A stretch of DNA of 64,000 bases from Lasiodiplodia sp. COLG20. Its lineage: Eukaryota; Ascomycota; Dothideomycetes; Botryosphaeriales; Botryosphaeriaceae. Location of the stretch: NCBI GenBank assembly GCA_009801085.1, contig VNWV01000001.1, positions 3,162,001-3,226,000 on the forward strand, given 5' to 3'. Shown piece after piece: positions 35,298 through 45,860 of this stretch. The notes under the pieces were generated by a model that saw only the letters and a program-made list of their open reading frames with translations, had not been told where the DNA came from and did no database searches. Numbering within the stretch: the first letter of the stretch is position 1; every line of letters begins with the position of its first letter. The position numbers and the translations under genes were made by a program.

Positions 35298-35857
35298 GGC
35301 TTAGATCAGCCTCTACAGAACATCCACACGTGTTCGGAAATGCGCAATTGCTGCCCCTTATTACCTGCGAGCACCTGTGTAACAGTATCTCCGTGTCCAT
35401 TCGCTCGCTTGAGATTTCTCTATCACACACAGAAGTTGCAGCCTAACATGACGCCATGTAAAAGTCATAATCAAGGTTATTTACCGAAGGGTGCTAAGAA
35501 ATTTACGCTAGCCGTAGGCTGCAATACCCCCCTGTATATAGAGTCATTGTCACCATTGCATCAGGTGCGCGTCGCTCTCTGCACCAATTAAGCCTAGGTG
35601 GCGGAATGCGACAGCCGCGTTTGTTGCTTAGCAATCCTGACTCCCGCCTAAATACTCGTATATTGTTGTCGATTTTTCGCAAGAGTTTCGCAGCAAACGT
35701 GTTTCCCCGCAAAAGACTGAGTCAGCGCACGGCGATTTTCCTTGGCGCTCGGGCGAAGGGTCTCCTGCAGCGCAGGACTTGTGGCGCTTGGTAAACCCCA
35801 ACACAGTCATGCTGCAATTCGCATCACCCACACTCATCCCCCGCATGCGGCAGCAGC
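35298..35857. other. Intergenic, promoter of the JmjC gene
   Basis: No gene seen. Confidence 0.45.
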
Positions 35858-38481
35858 ATGGCCTACACAGGTCCCACTACGAAGCAGCAGATAGAACACG
35901 TCGCGTGGCTTGTCGCCTCAGAGCGGGACACCAAGAGAGCCGCCGAACACGTCTTTACTTTCCTTGAGGAAGTAAGGAAAGGGCTGTTGACTGCGCTGCC
36001 GGACCAACCGCATCGCATTTTTCTGTTTTTTTCCGACATCGCTCAAGGGTTGCAGCCATACTCGACTGTTCTGGGCCCTTCGTCGATTTACTATGCGCAA
36101 CCCGGCGCGCATCAGCAAACATACGGTAAGTACGGCGCCTCTTCGAAACTCTACTCTGACACCTGCCGCAGATCGCTCCAATTATCCCAGCACCGAATCT
36201 ATTCCCAGCTCTACCCCGCACACCGTGACCGGCGACAGCAATCGCCGAGATACGACCGAAGAAGAACCAGTCCTTCAGGACGTGGATTATTTCATACGCG
36301 CTCTTGGCGATGGAAGCCTAAACGATATCCAAAATGCACCACGCCCCACCGATCCACACGGTCGCCGAATCCCTCAAGGTAAATTCTCCAGCGGGGTCCT
36401 ACGTCCCAACCCTGAACTGAGGCGAACCATCGGACTTCCCCTCGATCCGCGAATCAACTCGTCGCAGAATGACACTATCGCAAGTAGTGAAGAGAGGCGG
36501 ACTCTATTCCCACTCCCACAAAAGGGCGACGAAGTCCGTCACGAGAAGCACCGTGGCGTTATCCAGCTATACCCAACGACCGAACAATCCCAAGATCTCC
36601 CCAAGCTCATCAAGCTCGCGCGATCATTAGGCGCAGATAGAAATGGATTCTGCAAGGTCAATCTACCGTGGGATGGCCCGGAATACCCACTGGCCAAACC
36701 AGCCAATAACATCAAAGTTGGAACGAACCGCTTCTCGGTCTGCCCACAGACCGATGGGACGTTCAAAGTAAACAGGAACGAGCAGCATGAAAGGCTTTTG
36801 TTTGGACCTGAAACATCATTTCCTACTGCTGCAACAGACAATGAGCTGGTCCAGCGATTCGAGGCACTCCCGCGAAATCCAGGCGGCTTCCAACGTGTTC
36901 GTTACTACTGCGATCTTCATGCTCACGGTGAACATCAGCGCAAGCGGATTGGCCTGCCACCACACTCACCTATATTCCCACTCAAGGAAAACCGACTCTC
37001 CAAAACCAAGGCCACCATCCCAGGCATCCATTGGCCGTACGCCTATGTGTCCAACGACGAATTTGGAGCACCATTCGCAATGCACGTCGAGGACTGCCAC
37101 TTAGCATCCATCAACTATCTCTACACTGGAGAGAAAGTATGGTTCATTGTTGAGCCACAAAGCGGCCGTTGGCTCGAGGAAAGGCTCGTGGCCACAGGCG
37201 TCAAAAAAAGATGCTCGCAGTTTCTCCGCCACTCTGCGAAATACGTACCGCGGTCTTTGCTCGACGCGTGGGGCATATCGTACAAAGTCATCCGCCAACT
37301 TCCCAACGAAATCATCGTCACCTTTCCCGGCGCTTACCACCAGGGATTCAGTACCGGCTTTACCTGTGCCGAAGCCGTAAACTATGCAGAGCCTGACTGG
37401 TCAACGGAACAGTACCACTTCTGTAGTGACAGGTGTCCCGAAGGTTCCATCCAAGCCCCAATGATGGCACTTATTGAGTCGGGCGAGTCTCAACAACACG
37501 ACCAACCCGGCAACGGCACGAAGCGAAAGGCCAGCGACGCGATCCTCCCGACCGGCAGCACCAAAGAAGCAGCAGCAGCAGCAGCAGCCAAGCGGCCGCA
37601 CCTCCGCAACAAGCCGCACCTCAAGGAAATGACACTCTCACCCAAGTTCTCCGGCGCGCTGGACGAGTTCAAGGACGTGACGCGGGCGCTGCTGTTCTGC
37701 ACCATCGGCAGCCCGGAGGCCATGGTGCAGCTGCGCAAGGCATGCGCCGCGCTGCGCGACCGCGCGGCCCTCCCCGACGACGTCGGCCACCGCGCCGGCG
37801 CCGGCGCCGGCAACATCACCGCCTGCCAGGCCATGCTCTCGCTCGACCGCCTCGACAACCAGGACTTCGCCGTCCAGGTGCTACGCCGCTTCTACCTTGT
37901 GCGGCTCGTGCGCTGGCGGAAGAATGCAGACGTCACGACGCAGAACCAGCGTGCGGTGCGGAAGTGCGCGCAGGAGCGGCTGCCGCGGTACGAGACGCTG
38001 GTGCTGGAGGACCTGATGGCGCAGGCGTATCCGTACCTGACGGACAAGAGCGACGAGGGCTACAAGAGCAGGTACAAGTCGTTGCAGAACAGGATCAGCA
38101 GCGGGAACAACTGGTACCTGCTTGGCGAGGAGTTTGGGGAGGGGATTCTTGCTTTGGTGCCGACGTCGGACATAGTGCCGAATTCATCGTGAGTGCATGT
38201 TCGTGAGCTCAGTTGCTGTCGATTTTTAACTGACATGTTTTGCACACAGAGTCGAGAAACTGGCGCGCGGGCCGTTCAACGAGCTGATGGAAGCTTTGAA
38301 GAGGCATCGTGGGGGGTTCCTCCGGGATCTTAGCGCCCGTGTTGGCAATCATCTGCTCAACGTGATCAACGGCAAAGAGACGGGTCGAAAGTTTCTATTT
38401 GAGGATGAAAAGTGTAATCTTTTGGAGGAAGCTGAAGATTCGAAACGGTTGATTGAGCTGTGCGACTTGGATGAGGCATGA
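35858..38481 (+). CDS. JmjC-domain protein (KDM4-like fold)
   Basis: Exons 35858-36125, 36172-38188 and 38250-38481 give 838 residues. The JmjC core lies about residues 340-500: EFGAPFAMHVEDCHLASINYL supplies the first His and Glu iron ligands near residue 394. LPNEIIVTFPGAYHQGFSTGF supplies the distal His near residue 478 and is followed by CAEAVNYAEPDW. The wording matches KDM4/JHDM3-type histone lysine demethylases, which use Fe(II) and 2-oxoglutarate. A JmjN segment is not obvious. A Lys/Arg-rich linker with a run of eight or so Ala (GCA repeats near 37566) follows, then a helical C-terminus unique to me. It probably acts in the nucleus; histone demethylation is inferred from fold and conserved ligands. 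Both introns are clean GT-AG. Confidence 0.85.
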
Positions 38482-38667
38482 TGTGGCGCGTGCAGAGTTT
38501 GGTCGGTCATTTGCTGCATAGTATTGTTCAACTAAGAAGGGTAGCGTTTACCCAATTTAGCCCCTTGGTACGTGTGTGCATAGAAGACTTTTCGTCTCCG
38601 CTATCCCTAGAGCCGCTCCAACACTAAGCCTATCAAACTCTTGGTAAGCATTTAATTAAGCCAAGAG
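38482..38667. other. Intergenic spacer before palindrome cluster
   Basis: Downstream of the JmjC gene; nothing recognised. Confidence 0.4.
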
Positions 38668-38683
38668 CAAGCAGGCCTGCTTG
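38668..38683. repeat. 16-nt perfect palindrome
   Basis: CAAGCAGG followed directly by its inverse complement CCTGCTTG. It is one of three inverted repeats within 90 bp upstream of the large fusion gene, and could be a binding site for a dimeric regulator. Confidence 0.75.
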
Positions 38684-38709
38684 TTTGATCGATTTCAAAA
38701 ACTCCCCGT

Positions 38710-38719
38710 GTTTGCAAAC
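38710..38719. repeat. 10-nt perfect palindrome
   Basis: GTTTGCAAAC, lying between the 16-nt palindrome and the hairpin. Confidence 0.7.
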
Positions 38720-38728
38720 GACCCACAG

Positions 38729-38756
38729 GAACCCGCTTGCAAGCGCAAGCGGGTTC
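38729..38756. repeat. Perfect inverted repeat, 11-bp arms, 6-nt spacer
   Basis: Left arm GAACCCGCTTG at 38729-38739, spacer CAAGCG, right arm CAAGCGGGTTC at 38746-38756. As RNA it would fold into a stable hairpin, so it may also serve the 3' end of the JmjC transcript. It carries no T-run after it. Confidence 0.75.
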
Positions 38757-38822
38757 AACTAGGACACCTGGAAGCAATCCACTCCAAACTACTATTGCTT
38801 GCCCACTGCAATGGATACTGCT

Positions 38823-38829
38823 TATAAAT
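38823..38829 (+). promoter_or_regulatory. TATA-like box of fusion gene
   Basis: TATAAAT lies 176 nt before the ATG at 38999 and just downstream of the palindrome cluster. Confidence 0.35.
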
Positions 38830-38998
38830 TGATACACTGTATCTTCTATCCCGGACAAGTTCCTTGATTCTTCTACCTTGGTTTTATCTCCTACAGCCAA
38901 CAACCCTTCTTTCCGTTACTCTGCCATCTTTGACCAGTTTCACTTTGCAGCTGTAATCCTCAGTGAGCCTAAAATCAAGCATTGTCATTATCACAAAA

Positions 38999-41900
38999 AT
39001 GACCACTCTCGGTTCTCTCAAGCGGGCCCTTAGGCAGGCAGCCAAGGCCACGGCGTCGGCCCCGGAGCAGCCGTTATCCGAAACTCAGTACAGCGCCGGC
39101 TTCAATATCCTGGTACAGGACTCAGGATACATGACGTACCAAGACTTCATTACCCCTCAACTTTCTCAGCTACTAGCCCCTCTCTTCAACTTGCGCACCC
39201 GTATCTCAGCACTAGAAATCGGTCCTGGACCAAAGAGCGTGCTTGGATATCTTCCCGACCGTCTGAAACGGAAAGTCAGGAGTTACACTGCACTCGAGCC
39301 TAACAGTTTGTTTGCTGCTAGCTTGGAAGAATGGCTTGGTTCTGCCTCAGAGACGGAGTCACCGCTCCCCTATCTGGAAAGTCCGGCCGACATCCGTCGA
39401 ATTCCATTCGTTCTGGAGGACAACGTAGATTGCAATGGCGACAAGAAATTCGACATCGTCCTATTCTGCCACAGCATGTACGGCATGAAGCCCAAACACA
39501 AGTTCATCGAAAGAGCGCTAGGAATGCTTGTTGAACAACCACAAGATGGAATGGTGGTGGTGTTTCATCACGAAGGGGTACATCTCGACGGCCTGGTGTG
39601 CCATCGCATGGCTTCTTTCCCTACTGGCGTTGTTCGCGTGGCAAATGACGACGAGACACTGGACCGTTTCGCCCCCTTCATCGCAGGGTTTGTCATGCAG
39701 GATGTGGATGAGGACAAGGCTATCCGAGCTGAGTGGCGTAAGGTGTGCCGCGTCTTGGGTCGTCGCGAGGAAGCCCACCCAAACCATCTCTTATTCAGCT
39801 CGCCCGACATCATGGTAGCCTTCACACGACATGCGACTGCGTTGCCGGAGCTGGCAGCGCAAGTGCCTTTGATAGAAGGAAACAGGGTGGTTAAAAACCG
39901 GGAGGCTCGGCTGCATGTCCCCGCCGCGGTCGTGAGGCCGACAGAACTCCGACACATCCAACAGTGCGTTCGATGGGCTCTGAAGCACGGCGTCAGCTTG
40001 ACCGTCATCGGTGGGGGCCATAGCGGCCACTGTACCTTGCCCAACGTTGTCTCGGTAGACATGGACGCCTTTGACCAAGTACACATTTTCACTGCGGAGG
40101 AGGATGGAGAAAATTCCGGTTCTGATTCCGGTTCCTTGGTCGTCGCCGAGGCTGGCTGCAAGACGGGGGACATCATCCGCAAGACCATGGCAGCGGGTGT
40201 GACAGTTCCCCTGGGAGCTCGCCCAAGCGTAGGTGTCGGGCTGTGGTTACAAGGCGGCATCGGGCACCTGGCCAGACTACACGGTCTCGCCTGCGACTCT
40301 ATTGTCGGCGCCATTCTAGTCAGCGTCAACGCCAGTCAAGTCCTCTGCATCGGCCATGTACCAAGCCAACACCGACCGGCCGGTGCTATTCGACCGGAAA
40401 ACGAGACCGATCTGTTATGGGCGATCAAAGGCGCTGGGACCAACTTCGGCATCGTTGTCAGTGTGACCTTCAAGGCTTACGCGGCTCCGACCTACTTTAC
40501 TCAAGACTGGGTTGTCCCGCTGAGTAACAGCCTTGAGGCGCGGCTCAGGATCGACGACTTTGATGAACTCGTCGCCAAGAAGCTCCCCCGGAATGGTTCT
40601 GCGGACGCATATCTGTACTGGGACGCGGACCAGCTGCACCTTGGCGTGACCACATTCCAATCTTCTACGGCCAGGTCTGCCTTTACAGAACCCACTCCTA
40701 CGCCCGTAGGTGGAATGTGGAGGCCGGGTGACGATTTCCAGACTGTAGACAGCGTTGGCCTATTTGAGACCGAGATGTACGTGTCTGGGATGTACGGCGG
40801 GCACAGTGGAGGCAAGACGTCCTCGTTCAAGCGATGTTTGTTCTTGAAAATCATTGGGCGATCAGACATTGCGGAGCGCTTAGTTGCGGCCATTGAGACT
40901 CGCCCCACCCCACTCTGCTATCTCCACCTATTGCAAGGTGGTTGCGCGATCATGGACGTTGAGGCCGACGACACTGCTTTCGGCTGTCGAGACTGGGACT
41001 TTGCCTGCGTTATAACAGGTGTCTGGCCCCGCAGCGAAGACGGCACCGAAGCCGCAAGATCTGCCGTGCGCTGGGTTTACAGCGTCGCCGGGGACTTGCT
41101 GCCCTTTGGTAGCGGAGCTTACGGCGCTGACCTTGGGCCGGACCCCAGAGACGCCGCGCTTGCAGCGGAGGCGTTTGGGCCAAACCTTCAGCGCCTGGCC
41201 CGCTTCAAACACAGCATGGACCCGCGTGGTGTGCTGGCTTACGCCTGTCCGCTCCCGAAAGCGCCGAAGGAACAGAAGCTTATCATTCTTGTCACGGGTG
41301 AAAATTGCGTCGGCAAGGACTTCTGTGCCGAAGTCTGGGTCTCGATGTTCAAAAGATGCACCCAGAAAAACATCACTGCACGTGTGGCCAGCATCAGCGG
41401 TGCGATCAAAAGAGAATACGCAGCAGCTACTGGTGCTGACCTAGACAGCTTGCTTTTGGTTCGCGCCTACAAGGAGCAACACCGGCCAGCATTGACGGCC
41501 TTTTTCCAGGAGCAGATGCGCCAACGACCTCGGCTGCCAAAGGAAAATTTTCTAAATGTGGTGCACGGTGCCGCAGACTTTGACGTGCTGTTCATCACCG
41601 GGATGAGAGACAAAGCGCCAGTTGCAACCTTCTCACATTTGGTTCCAGGCAGCAGGTTGATCGAAGTTCACGTCCAGGTCAGCGAGCTGGCGCGACGGAG
41701 GAACCAAAGGTTCCACGGCTGTGACGACGATGATGAAAACGACAAGGACGGCAATAGTAGCAAGTTGAATTTGACGGCCTTAGGACATCGCCCCGATCTC
41801 ATCTTCGACAATGACAAGACTGGGAAAGAGGCAGCAGAGAAGTTCGCCGAACATCGCCTGCTTCCCTTCTTCAACGAGGAGCTACAGCGGCTGGCCGAAA

Positions 41901-42458
41901 TGGTGCGTACAGTACTCGACTTCCCACGCTCGCGCGTCGAATTTCGCCACGTGCTCGGCATTCGGAGCATTCGGATGGACTAGCCCTGTGCTCGTCTCTG
42001 CTGCAAGCTCACTACGCCGGTGACTGGGCTAAAGTTGGTGCGGTGGTGTCTTGTGAGGCTGGCGGCTTCATCTTTGCTTCGGCTTTGGCAATGCGAGTCG
42101 GTATACCCTTAGCGCTAGTTCGCGAAGCCGGCAAGCTCCCACCGCCCACCGTTTCCGTCATCAAGCCCCAGTCATATGTTTCATCCTTAGCACCCAACAT
42201 TCAGGAAGAGAAGCAGATCGAGATGGGGCGGGATGCGGTCCCTATGGGCGCGCCAGTGTTGGTGGTGGACGACGTGCTGTCCACGGGAGAGACGCTTTGC
42301 GCTGTGATACAGCTGTTGATTGAAGCTGGGGTTAGCGCGGAGGATGTCAGAGTCATGACCGTGGCCGAGTTTCCGGTTCACCGTGGCCGGGAACTGTTGT
42401 ACCGACGTGGGTTTGGGGAATCAGTATTCAAAGCCTTCTAGTCTATGGAGGTTCTTAG
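38999..42458 (+). CDS. Four-domain fusion: SAM methyltransferase, FAD oxidase, P-loop kinase, phosphoribosyltransferase (two frameshifts)
   Basis: One intronless frame runs 38999-41983. Residues 1-290: class I methyltransferase with SAM motif ALEIGPGPKSVLGYL (near 73) and FDIVLFCHSMYGM. Residues about 300-750: FAD-binding oxidase of the berberine-bridge type, with IGGGHSGH (His expected to bind FAD), LGARPSVGVGLWLQGGIGHL and a C-terminal substrate half. Residues about 760-960: P-loop kinase (VTGENCVGKDF) followed by SGAIKREYAAATGADLDSLL and a YKEQHRPALTAFFQEQ helix, closest in wording to animal-type phosphomevalonate kinase. Downstream sequence encodes an adenine-phosphoribosyltransferase-like domain with the PRPP motif VLVVDDVLSTGETL. 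Just after EFRHVLGI (about 41960) the frame must shift by one base to reach DGLALCSSLLQ. Near 42417 a second one-base shift gives a family-like C-terminus ending at 42458. The N-terminal 12 codons before 38999 lack an ATG. It is probably cytosolic; substrates are unknown. Confidence 0.8.
41955..41975 (+). other. Frameshift 1 in fusion gene
   Basis: Frame 1 ends ...EFRHVLGI and soon reaches TAG (41981-41983). The expected continuation, GLALC and on to the phosphoribosyltransferase core, is in another frame and needs one missing base. No GT-AG intron of normal size restores it. Confidence 0.65.
42412..42422 (+). other. Frameshift 2 in fusion gene, at a G run
   Basis: After RRGFG the frame gives ESVFKAF and a stop at 42439-42441. 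With one extra G in the GGGG run it would read GISIQSLLVYGGS and stop at 42456-42458, which looks like a proper phosphoribosyltransferase tail. Confidence 0.55.
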
Positions 42459-43456
42459 GAAAGAAGAGAAGAATCTTGGAGTCTTGGGTTCGTGAGAGGT
42501 GTTACTTGTGTGTGGTTTGGGCAACTGAGAGGGTCTCCTTTACCTTTATTTTAGTGTGCAGCTTCAACATGCAGATTCAAGGGGAACTTCTGTAACTCGC
42601 ATGTCTTCACGCTCCTGTCGTTGGACGGAATGTAGAATTAGCTGTTACGTGTATTGGCATCCGTCTTGTGGAACTCTTTCTTTATTCCAGAATGACCATC
42701 TTGTGTGCCGATTTAGAACTACCAACAATCGAGTAATTCTGGAACGTTTTATCATACGCCATGTCTCTTGATACAGTTCGAACGTGTAACAGGCGGTCTC
42801 TGACAATCCGCTGGTGGTCTGATTACACCCTGTGCTAAGAGGGTGAAACTGTACGACTAAGACCACCAACCACCGCCGAGATGATTAGGCGGGAAGCTTT
42901 CTCGTGTTTCGCATTCAAATGCGAGGTCCAAACCGAGGCGGAGAAGGCCTGATAATCGGTGTTAACAGCGATCAGAGAATTTAGCTCTATCTCTCGCAGG
43001 ACGTGGTGTTGAGACTTAACCCTATGCGAAGCAATCAAGCGAAATAGAAAAAGAACTTTCTATACTTTAGAGCCCCCTCAATAGCTATCATATCTGTCGC
43101 TGGATGAGCTTTAGCAGTAAAGTACCTGCGGTTGTGGCGCTCGGAGATGCGCCGCTAAAGCCGAGCACCCGAGCCGTTGTAGCTCGGCAAGCATATAAAT
43201 CCTCCCAAAAACGCCTTATTCCCCTCGATCACCCATCGGTTGGTTTAGTCGACAGACACCATGACGCGGCTCGAGCTGATCTTGAGGTGCCGAGAGCCCG
43301 AAGCCATGGATACCGCCAGGTGCACATGAAGTGCCAGGCCAGCCCAGGGCATCCAGCGGCACGAGTAACAAACAAGTAACCCCCAAGTTGCGCGTTTCGT
43401 TGCGTGGACTGTTGAAATATCCCGCCGCTAGGCTGAATGGTCTTACAAGGGAATCA
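42459..43456. other. Intergenic, no supported gene
   Basis: A 91-codon frame at 43104-43379 has no motif. The region ends in the esterase promoter. Confidence 0.45.
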
Positions 43457-43462
43457 TATAAG
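43457..43462 (+). promoter_or_regulatory. TATA-like box of carboxylesterase gene
   Basis: TATAAG, 95 nt before the ATG at 43552. Confidence 0.4.
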
Positions 43463-43551
43463 ACTCTCGCCATGATTGCGACCCGGAGATTTTAAGTGCA
43501 CAACCGGCCACACACTCGCTCCAAGTTAAAGATATAGCCAATCGTTTCATT

Positions 43552-45219
43552 ATGGGCTTTTTTCCTCTTCTTGCCGGACTCATTGCTGTCCCAGCCATTG
43601 CAGGCGCAAGCGTTTTACCTCGTGCAGGAGCTCAGTACCCGACTGTGAACACCACTTATGGTAACATCCGGGGCACAGGATCAGAATACCGCAACGGCGT
43701 AACCGTCTATAAGGGCGTTCCCTTCGCTGCTCCTCCAACCGGCTCTCTGCGCTGGAAGGCCCCAACTGCCCCTGAGCCATGGACGGACGTCCTGGAGGCC
43801 ACCGAATTTGGACCTCAGTGTGCTCAGACTTACTCGTCCGCGGGCATCTTCTCGACCGGCAAGAACACAACCAGCGAGGATTGCCTGTACCTCAACGTGT
43901 GGCACCCAACATACAACGACACATCGGACCTCGCGTCCAAGAAACTGCCTGTGTACGTCTGGATCTACGGTGGCCGCTTCTCGGGCGGTTCCGCCGATGT
44001 CAAGACGTACGACGGGTCTGGTCTCGCAAGCAAGGATATCGTCGTCGTGACGCTGAACTACCGCCTCGGTTCCTTCGGCTTCCTTGCACACCCGGACCTC
44101 TCTGCTGAGTCCGGAGCCCATAACAGCTCGGGAAACTACGGCATCTTGGACCAGCAATTCGCGTTGAAATGGGTGCAGGACAACATCGCCAACTTCGGCG
44201 GCAACCCCGACCAGGTCACGGTGGGAGGGCAGTCCGCCGGCTCCGCGAGTGCGCTCGACATGATGTGGAGTCCGCTTTCGAAGGGCCTCATCCACGGCGT
44301 CATCGCCGAGAGCGGTGCCCGCGGCCCCCATGACCCCATTACCGGAAGTGCGGCAACGAGCTACCGCACAAAGGACGCTGCCGAGGCGGCTGGTGTCGAG
44401 TTCCTGAAGACGATGAACGTCTCGTCAATCGATGAACTCCGCAATGTATCCACCGAGGCGCTGATCGAGCAGGGCAACGAGAACGACTCCACCTTCGTCG
44501 GCACTGCCTTTGAGAACGTCACGGCCGCCTTCATGGAGCCGCCCGCCTGGCGACCCGTCGTCGACGGCTATGTGCTGCCGCACGGCTACGGCGAGGCGCT
44601 GCAGCTGGGCGACCACGCCGACGTGCCCATCCTCACCGGCAACAACAAAGACGAATCCGGCGCCTCGCCCGACACCGCCCTCACCGCCGCCGACTACCTC
44701 ACCGACTACGGCGCCATGTTCCAGAACTTCTCGACCGAATTCTTCAGGCTCTACCCGGGCGCCAACGACAGCCAGGCCAGCGCCAGCAGCAACGCCCTGT
44801 TCCGCGACCTCAGCCGCGTCGGCACCTGGCGCTGGTCCGCCGACTGGGCCGCCGGCGGTGCCAAGAGCAACGTCTACACGTATTACTTCACTCACGCGCC
44901 GCCGGAGAACCAGGAAGCGGGCGCCTACCACGGCGCGGAACTCTGGTACGCCTTCAACAACATCCCGTACGCCGCGTACGACAATGCTACGTGGTCCGAG
45001 GAGGACTACGAGATCGAGAGCAAGATGGCTGGGTACTGGGCCAACTTTATCAGGACCGGAAACCCGAACGGTGGAAATCTCACGTATTGGGAACCGTCGA
45101 CGGAGGATAAGAAGCAGACTATGTGGCTCGGCGACAAGTGGGGTGCGGGATCCATCTCCGATGAGGACGAGCGGATCAGTTTCATCCAGAGCTGGTACTC
45201 TACCTTGCACCAGTGGTGA
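43552..45219 (+). CDS. Secreted type-B carboxylesterase/lipase
   Basis: Single exon of 555 residues, normal for the family (PF00135). A signal peptide (FFPLLAGLIAVPAIAGASVLP) is followed by GNIRGTGSEYRNGVTVYKGVPFAAPP and EDCLYLNVWHP, both standard. The oxyanion segment is IYGGRFSGGS, where most relatives have GGGF, so one Gly is replaced by Arg. The nucleophile elbow GGQSAGS has its Ser near residue 227. The acid residue is in NNKDESG near 366, and the His in GAYHGAELWY near 462. About ten N-glycosylation sequons support secretion. It hydrolyses carboxylic esters; the substrate is not evident. Third-position GC is high in the second half compared with the flanks. Confidence 0.92.
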   Translation: MGFFPLLAGLIAVPAIAGASVLPRAGAQYPTVNTTYGNIRGTGSEYRNGVTVYKGVPFAAPPTGSLRWKAPTAPEPWTDVLEATEFGPQCAQTYSSAGIFSTGKNTTSEDCLYLNVWHPTYNDTSDLASKKLPVYVWIYGGRFSGGSADVKTYDGSGLASKDIVVVTLNYRLGSFGFLAHPDLSAESGAHNSSGNYGILDQQFALKWVQDNIANFGGNPDQVTVGGQSAGSASALDMMWSPLSKGLIHGVIAESGARGPHDPITGSAATSYRTKDAAEAAGVEFLKTMNVSSIDELRNVSTEALIEQGNENDSTFVGTAFENVTAAFMEPPAWRPVVDGYVLPHGYGEALQLGDHADVPILTGNNKDESGASPDTALTAADYLTDYGAMFQNFSTEFFRLYPGANDSQASASSNALFRDLSRVGTWRWSADWAAGGAKSNVYTYYFTHAPPENQEAGAYHGAELWYAFNNIPYAAYDNATWSEEDYEIESKMAGYWANFIRTGNPNGGNLTYWEPSTEDKKQTMWLGDKWGAGSISDEDERISFIQSWYSTLHQW

Positions 45220-45860
45220 ATGGGTGGCGAAAGGCTTTATCCGCGTTAGCCCTCATAGACGGAGTGATGACACTTGCGATTGATGTAGATAATGACGTGC
45301 AGTTTCCATACGAATGTAATTCGACTCAAGTTGATCTGTGAAGGGCTTTGCGGGGCATAAGGTGTTCGTACTCAAACACCCAACAACTCTTTCACCAATC
45401 TCACCGCCAGATAATAATGACAATGGCCTACACTATTCTGTGGTACGCAAACAAAGCAAATGAGACCTACGTCGTACCATATCAGTACTACCCTTGATCG
45501 AAGGATGTATTTACTTGACTTTTAGTAAATATAGCAAAGACCTTTAGAACATTTTCGCCAATTTCCAATAAAAAGTTCCGTGATCAACGTGGAAGTCCGA
45601 ACTCAAATTTTATACGAAAACAGCCAGATGAGCAAATGCATTCCTCCAGTAGCGAGAAAAAATACATTTTACTCTCACTTTAACTTTTTGTTATCGATAG
45701 GATCCGAGAACATACAGCAACAAGAACATTTGCCTGAAAGCAGCCACAAGCAGTGTTCTTTCCCACGGATGAACAAAACATAAGTAGAAGAGGAGAGTAA
45801 TGACAACAAAACCCCAAAATAATAAAACTATTTTATTTTGAACTTCCCAATCATTTCAAA
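45220..45860. other. AT-rich intergenic region
   Basis: Terminator of the esterase and promoter of the next gene. The 67-codon frame at 45580 has no support. Confidence 0.45.

Noticed and set aside
44425..45210. 261-codon minus-strand frame within the carboxylesterase
   Set aside because: It is a shadow of the GC-rich coding strand; the plus-strand esterase has all catalytic motifs.
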